Of a stretch of DNA of 6,962 nucleotides, positions 5,753-6,962 are shown piece by piece. The translations under genes and the position numbers were made by a program. Origin of the DNA: VFZS01 sp964353255 (GTDB lineage Bacteria; Acidobacteriota; Terriglobia; Bryobacterales; Bryobacteraceae); NCBI GenBank assembly GCA_964353255.1, contig CAYGVJ010000198.1, forward strand, positions 1-6,962. The letters are read 5' to 3'. The notes below the pieces were generated by a model that ran no database searches, was not told where the DNA came from, and worked only from the letters and a program-made list of their open reading frames with translations. The stretch's first letter is position 1. Each line of letters begins with the position of its first letter.

Positions 5753-6736
5753 ATGGCTCCCGAGGGCAATCCCGCGGACCGGCGCCAGGCGCTTATCCGG
5801 CTCCTGCGGCTGGGCGGGCTGAGCGCGGCAGCTGCGGGACTGGGAGCATGGCTCAGCAGTCGCAGCCGGCGCCCGGAAGAACCGGCAGCCCCCGACCAGA
5901 GACGCAACTTCACCGTACCCCGCGACCCGAGCCTGCCTGAAATGGCCGTCATTCAAGGGGACGATCCGCGGCGGCTGGTGCGTAGGGCCATCGAGGAGCT
6001 GGGCGGCATCCGGCGCTTTATTTCCCCCGGCGACGTGGTGGTCATCAAGCCCAACATCGCCTGGGATCGAACCCCCGCGCAGGCCGCCAACACCAACCCG
6101 GACGTGGTCGCGGAAATGGTGCGACTGTGCCGGGAAGCCGGCGCCAAGCGGGTTGTCGTGACCGACGTGAGCACCAACGAGCCCCGGCGCTGCTTCCAGC
6201 GCAGCGGAATCGCCCGCGCCGCGCGCGCCGAGGGCGCTGAGGTCGTCCTGCCGGAAGATCGCAGGTTCCGGGAAGTCGATCTGCGCGGGGACGTCCTGGC
6301 CACCTGGCCGGTGCTGGAGCCGTTCCTCGCCGCCGACAAGATGATCAACATCCCCGTGGCCAAGCACCACAACCTGACCGGCGCCACGCTGGGCATGAAG
6401 AACTGGTACGGGATCCTGGGCGGCCCCCGCCATCGGCTGCACCAGCGCATTCACGAGAGCCTGGCGGACCTCGCGGATTTCATGCGCCCCACCCTGACCA
6501 TCATCGACGCTTACCGGGTGCTACTCCGGAACGGTCCGACCGGCGGGAATCTCGAGGACGTGGCGCTCAAGAAGACTCTGATCGCCGGCACCGACCCCGT
6601 GGCCCTGGACGCCTACGCCGCCAAGGCCTACTGGGACCTGGACCCCCAGAGACTCCTGTACTTGAAGCTGGCCAGCGACCGCGGCCTGGGCACGCTGGGT
6701 TTCGAGAACCTGCGCACTCGCGTCGCCATCATCTGA
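5753..6736 (+). CDS. DUF362 protein with Tat-type signal
   Basis: The protein has 327 residues and belongs to the DUF362 family (PF04015), whose biochemical role is unknown. The N-terminus has twin arginines (R10-R11 in DRRQALI) followed by a hydrophobic stretch (about 17-34), indicating Tat export or membrane anchoring; the match to the strict Tat consensus is loose. Family segments in order are VVIKPNIAW (96-104), the TNPDVVAEMVRLCREAG helix, NIPVAKHHNLTGATLGMKNW (199-218), IIDAYRVLLRNGPTGGN and GTDPVALDAYAAK (279-291). Some family members carry a ferredoxin module; this one has only two scattered cysteines and no CXXC, so no iron-sulfur cluster is expected. ATG 5753 is chosen because the promoter predicts a transcript starting there. 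TTG 5747, with AGGG 7 nt upstream, would add two residues and cannot be excluded. The gene is divergent from the membrane-protein gene, only 23 bp away, which suggests shared control. Confidence 0.88.
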   Translation: MAPEGNPADRRQALIRLLRLGGLSAAAAGLGAWLSSRSRRPEEPAAPDQRRNFTVPRDPSLPEMAVIQGDDPRRLVRRAIEELGGIRRFISPGDVVVIKPNIAWDRTPAQAANTNPDVVAEMVRLCREAGAKRVVVTDVSTNEPRRCFQRSGIARAARAEGAEVVLPEDRRFREVDLRGDVLATWPVLEPFLAADKMINIPVAKHHNLTGATLGMKNWYGILGGPRHRLHQRIHESLADLADFMRPTLTIIDAYRVLLRNGPTGGNLEDVALKKTLIAGTDPVALDAYAAKAYWDLDPQRLLYLKLASDRGLGTLGFENLRTRVAII

Positions 6737-6753
6737 CAGCGCCCGCCCCGCCG

Positions 6754-6783
6754 TTGACAAGGCCTCCCCGCCCCGTCTACCAT
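6754..6783 (+). promoter_or_regulatory. Sigma70-like promoter of the right-edge transcript
   Basis: A perfect TTGACA (6754-6759) is followed after 18 bp by TACCAT (6778-6783, 4/6 match to the -10 consensus). Transcription would begin near 6790, about 28 nt before the short reading frame at 6818. It lies 18 bp after the DUF362 stop codon, and no hairpin terminator is visible between them. Confidence 0.6.
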
Positions 6784-6796
6784 GGGGGCATCACTG

Positions 6797-6815
6797 AGAA
6801 AGGAGGTGGTCCAGC
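6797..6815 (+). promoter_or_regulatory. Extended Shine-Dalgarno sequence, 19 nt complementary to the 16S rRNA 3' end
   Basis: AGAAAGGAGGTGGTCCAGC differs at one base from the reverse complement of the usual bacterial 16S rRNA end (GCTGGATCACCTCCTTTCT), and that difference still allows a G-U pair. Ordinary sites pair over 4-8 nt. The AGGAGG core (6801-6806) is 11 nt from the ATG at 6818, slightly longer than optimal. It either recruits ribosomes very strongly or holds them in place. Confidence 0.6.
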
Positions 6816-6817
6816 AA

Positions 6818-6862
6818 ATGTCATCTGGCAGTAGTAGACCTTGTGAGGTGGCCGACCCCTGA
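6818..6862 (+). CDS. Candidate 14-codon leader peptide (MSSGSSRPCEVADP)
   Basis: A short frame runs from ATG 6818-6820 to TGA 6860-6862. It is supported by the promoter at 6754-6783, by the unusually long Shine-Dalgarno sequence just upstream, and by a structured region that starts inside it. I do not recognise the peptide. It has no run of one amino acid that would mark classical attenuation; the single Cys at position 9 is the only notable residue. From codon 8 onward the frame forms the 5' strand of a predicted long stem, so a translating ribosome would keep that stem open. After the TGA the same frame stays open to the window edge, but nothing suggests stop-codon readthrough. If it is not a leader, it may be an incidental frame within a structural RNA. 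Confidence 0.42.
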   Translation: MSSGSSRPCEVADP

Positions 6863-6962
6863 GTCGAAACTTCTAACGTAGCCGGCTTCGAATCAGTGGC
6901 GAGGCCCAGGTTCCTGCGGACCGGCTGCCTCACAATGGTTCGGATGGGCCGCGGGTCCATCC
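6841..6962 (+). ncRNA. Predicted structured RNA: three-way junction plus following hairpin, cut by window edge
   Basis: I paired this by eye. P1: 6841-6854 with 6922-6935, 14 consecutive pairs (12 Watson-Crick, two G-U), starting TTGTGAGG / CCTCACAA. Inside it, P2: 6856-6868 with 6887-6899, 11 pairs and two mismatches, containing TCGAA / TTCGA. P3: about 6905-6909 with 6914-6919, five pairs, one bulge and a four-base loop. After P1, P4: 6942-6950 with 6954-6962, nine pairs including one G-U and a three-base loop, ending at the last base of the window. P1 overlaps the short reading frame. The arrangement suits a cis-acting leader for a gene to the right, or the start of a structured mobile RNA. 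I cannot assign it to a known family. Confidence 0.5.

Noticed and set aside
5663..6454. 263-residue - strand frame opposite the DUF362 gene
   Set aside because: Antisense shadow; it would also cover the start of the membrane-protein gene and both promoters.
6797..6815. Fragment of a 16S rRNA gene on the - strand
   Set aside because: The match to the 16S 3' end stops after 19 nt; the adjoining sequence (6816-6840) does not resemble the preceding part of 16S rRNA.
6628..6960. 110-residue - strand frame over the right edge
   Set aside because: It covers the promoter, leader frame and structured RNA and the end of the DUF362 gene; no motif and no ribosome-binding site.
6860..6962. UGA readthrough or selenocysteine extending the short frame
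   Set aside because: The frame stays open for 33 more codons to the edge, but this is not surprising in GC-rich DNA, and the hairpin over the TGA is not a recognisable SECIS element.

Overview
The window is GC-rich throughout (codon third positions are mostly G or C) and densely coded. It has Sec- and Tat-type signals, a type II toxin-antitoxin pair and bacterial sigma70-like promoters, so it is a bacterial chromosome. The style recalls Acidobacteriota or a similar soil lineage; that is an impression, with no marker gene to prove it.

Left part (1-2340, + strand): the 3' part of an AmmeMemoRadiSam radical SAM gene (amrS) is followed after 7 bp by a single gene fusing the MEMO (AmrB) and AMMECR1 (AmrA) domains behind a Sec signal peptide. 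All three parts of the AmmeMemoRadiSam set are therefore present in two adjacent genes. The set is widely conserved, but its bacterial function is not established.

Middle (2341-3467): this region lies between convergent transcription units. First come four tandem copies of an imperfect 20-bp palindrome plus one inverted copy. Then comes a 79-bp orphan piece of coding sequence that looks like the original 3' end of the large membrane-protein gene further right. Between that piece and the body of the gene sits an AbrB-type antitoxin / PIN-domain toxin pair (- strand). Direct repeats of 37 bp (36/37 identical) bound the pair exactly. The simplest reading is that the toxin-antitoxin pair arrived as a compact islet at the 3' end of the membrane-protein gene, displaced 13 codons of its tail, and supplied a replacement tail and stop codon.

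Right part: a 763-residue spermidine-synthase-like membrane protein (3438-5729, - strand) is divergent from a Tat-signal DUF362 protein (5753-6736, + strand), which has a promoter placed for leaderless transcription. The spermidine-synthase-like protein has two homologous membrane halves around a methyltransferase-type domain lacking the usual aminopropyltransferase signature. An exported MEMO-AMMECR1 protein, a membrane-bound SAM-binding protein and an exported DUF362 protein may form one envelope-associated system; this is inference from proximity only.

Right edge (6737-6962): a good promoter, a ribosome-binding sequence able to pair with 19 nt of the 16S rRNA 3' end, a 14-codon reading frame, and then sequence that folds into a 14-bp closing stem around two hairpins, followed by another hairpin cut by the window edge. 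I do not recognise this element. Together with the repeat-bounded toxin-antitoxin islet it is the most unusual part of the window.
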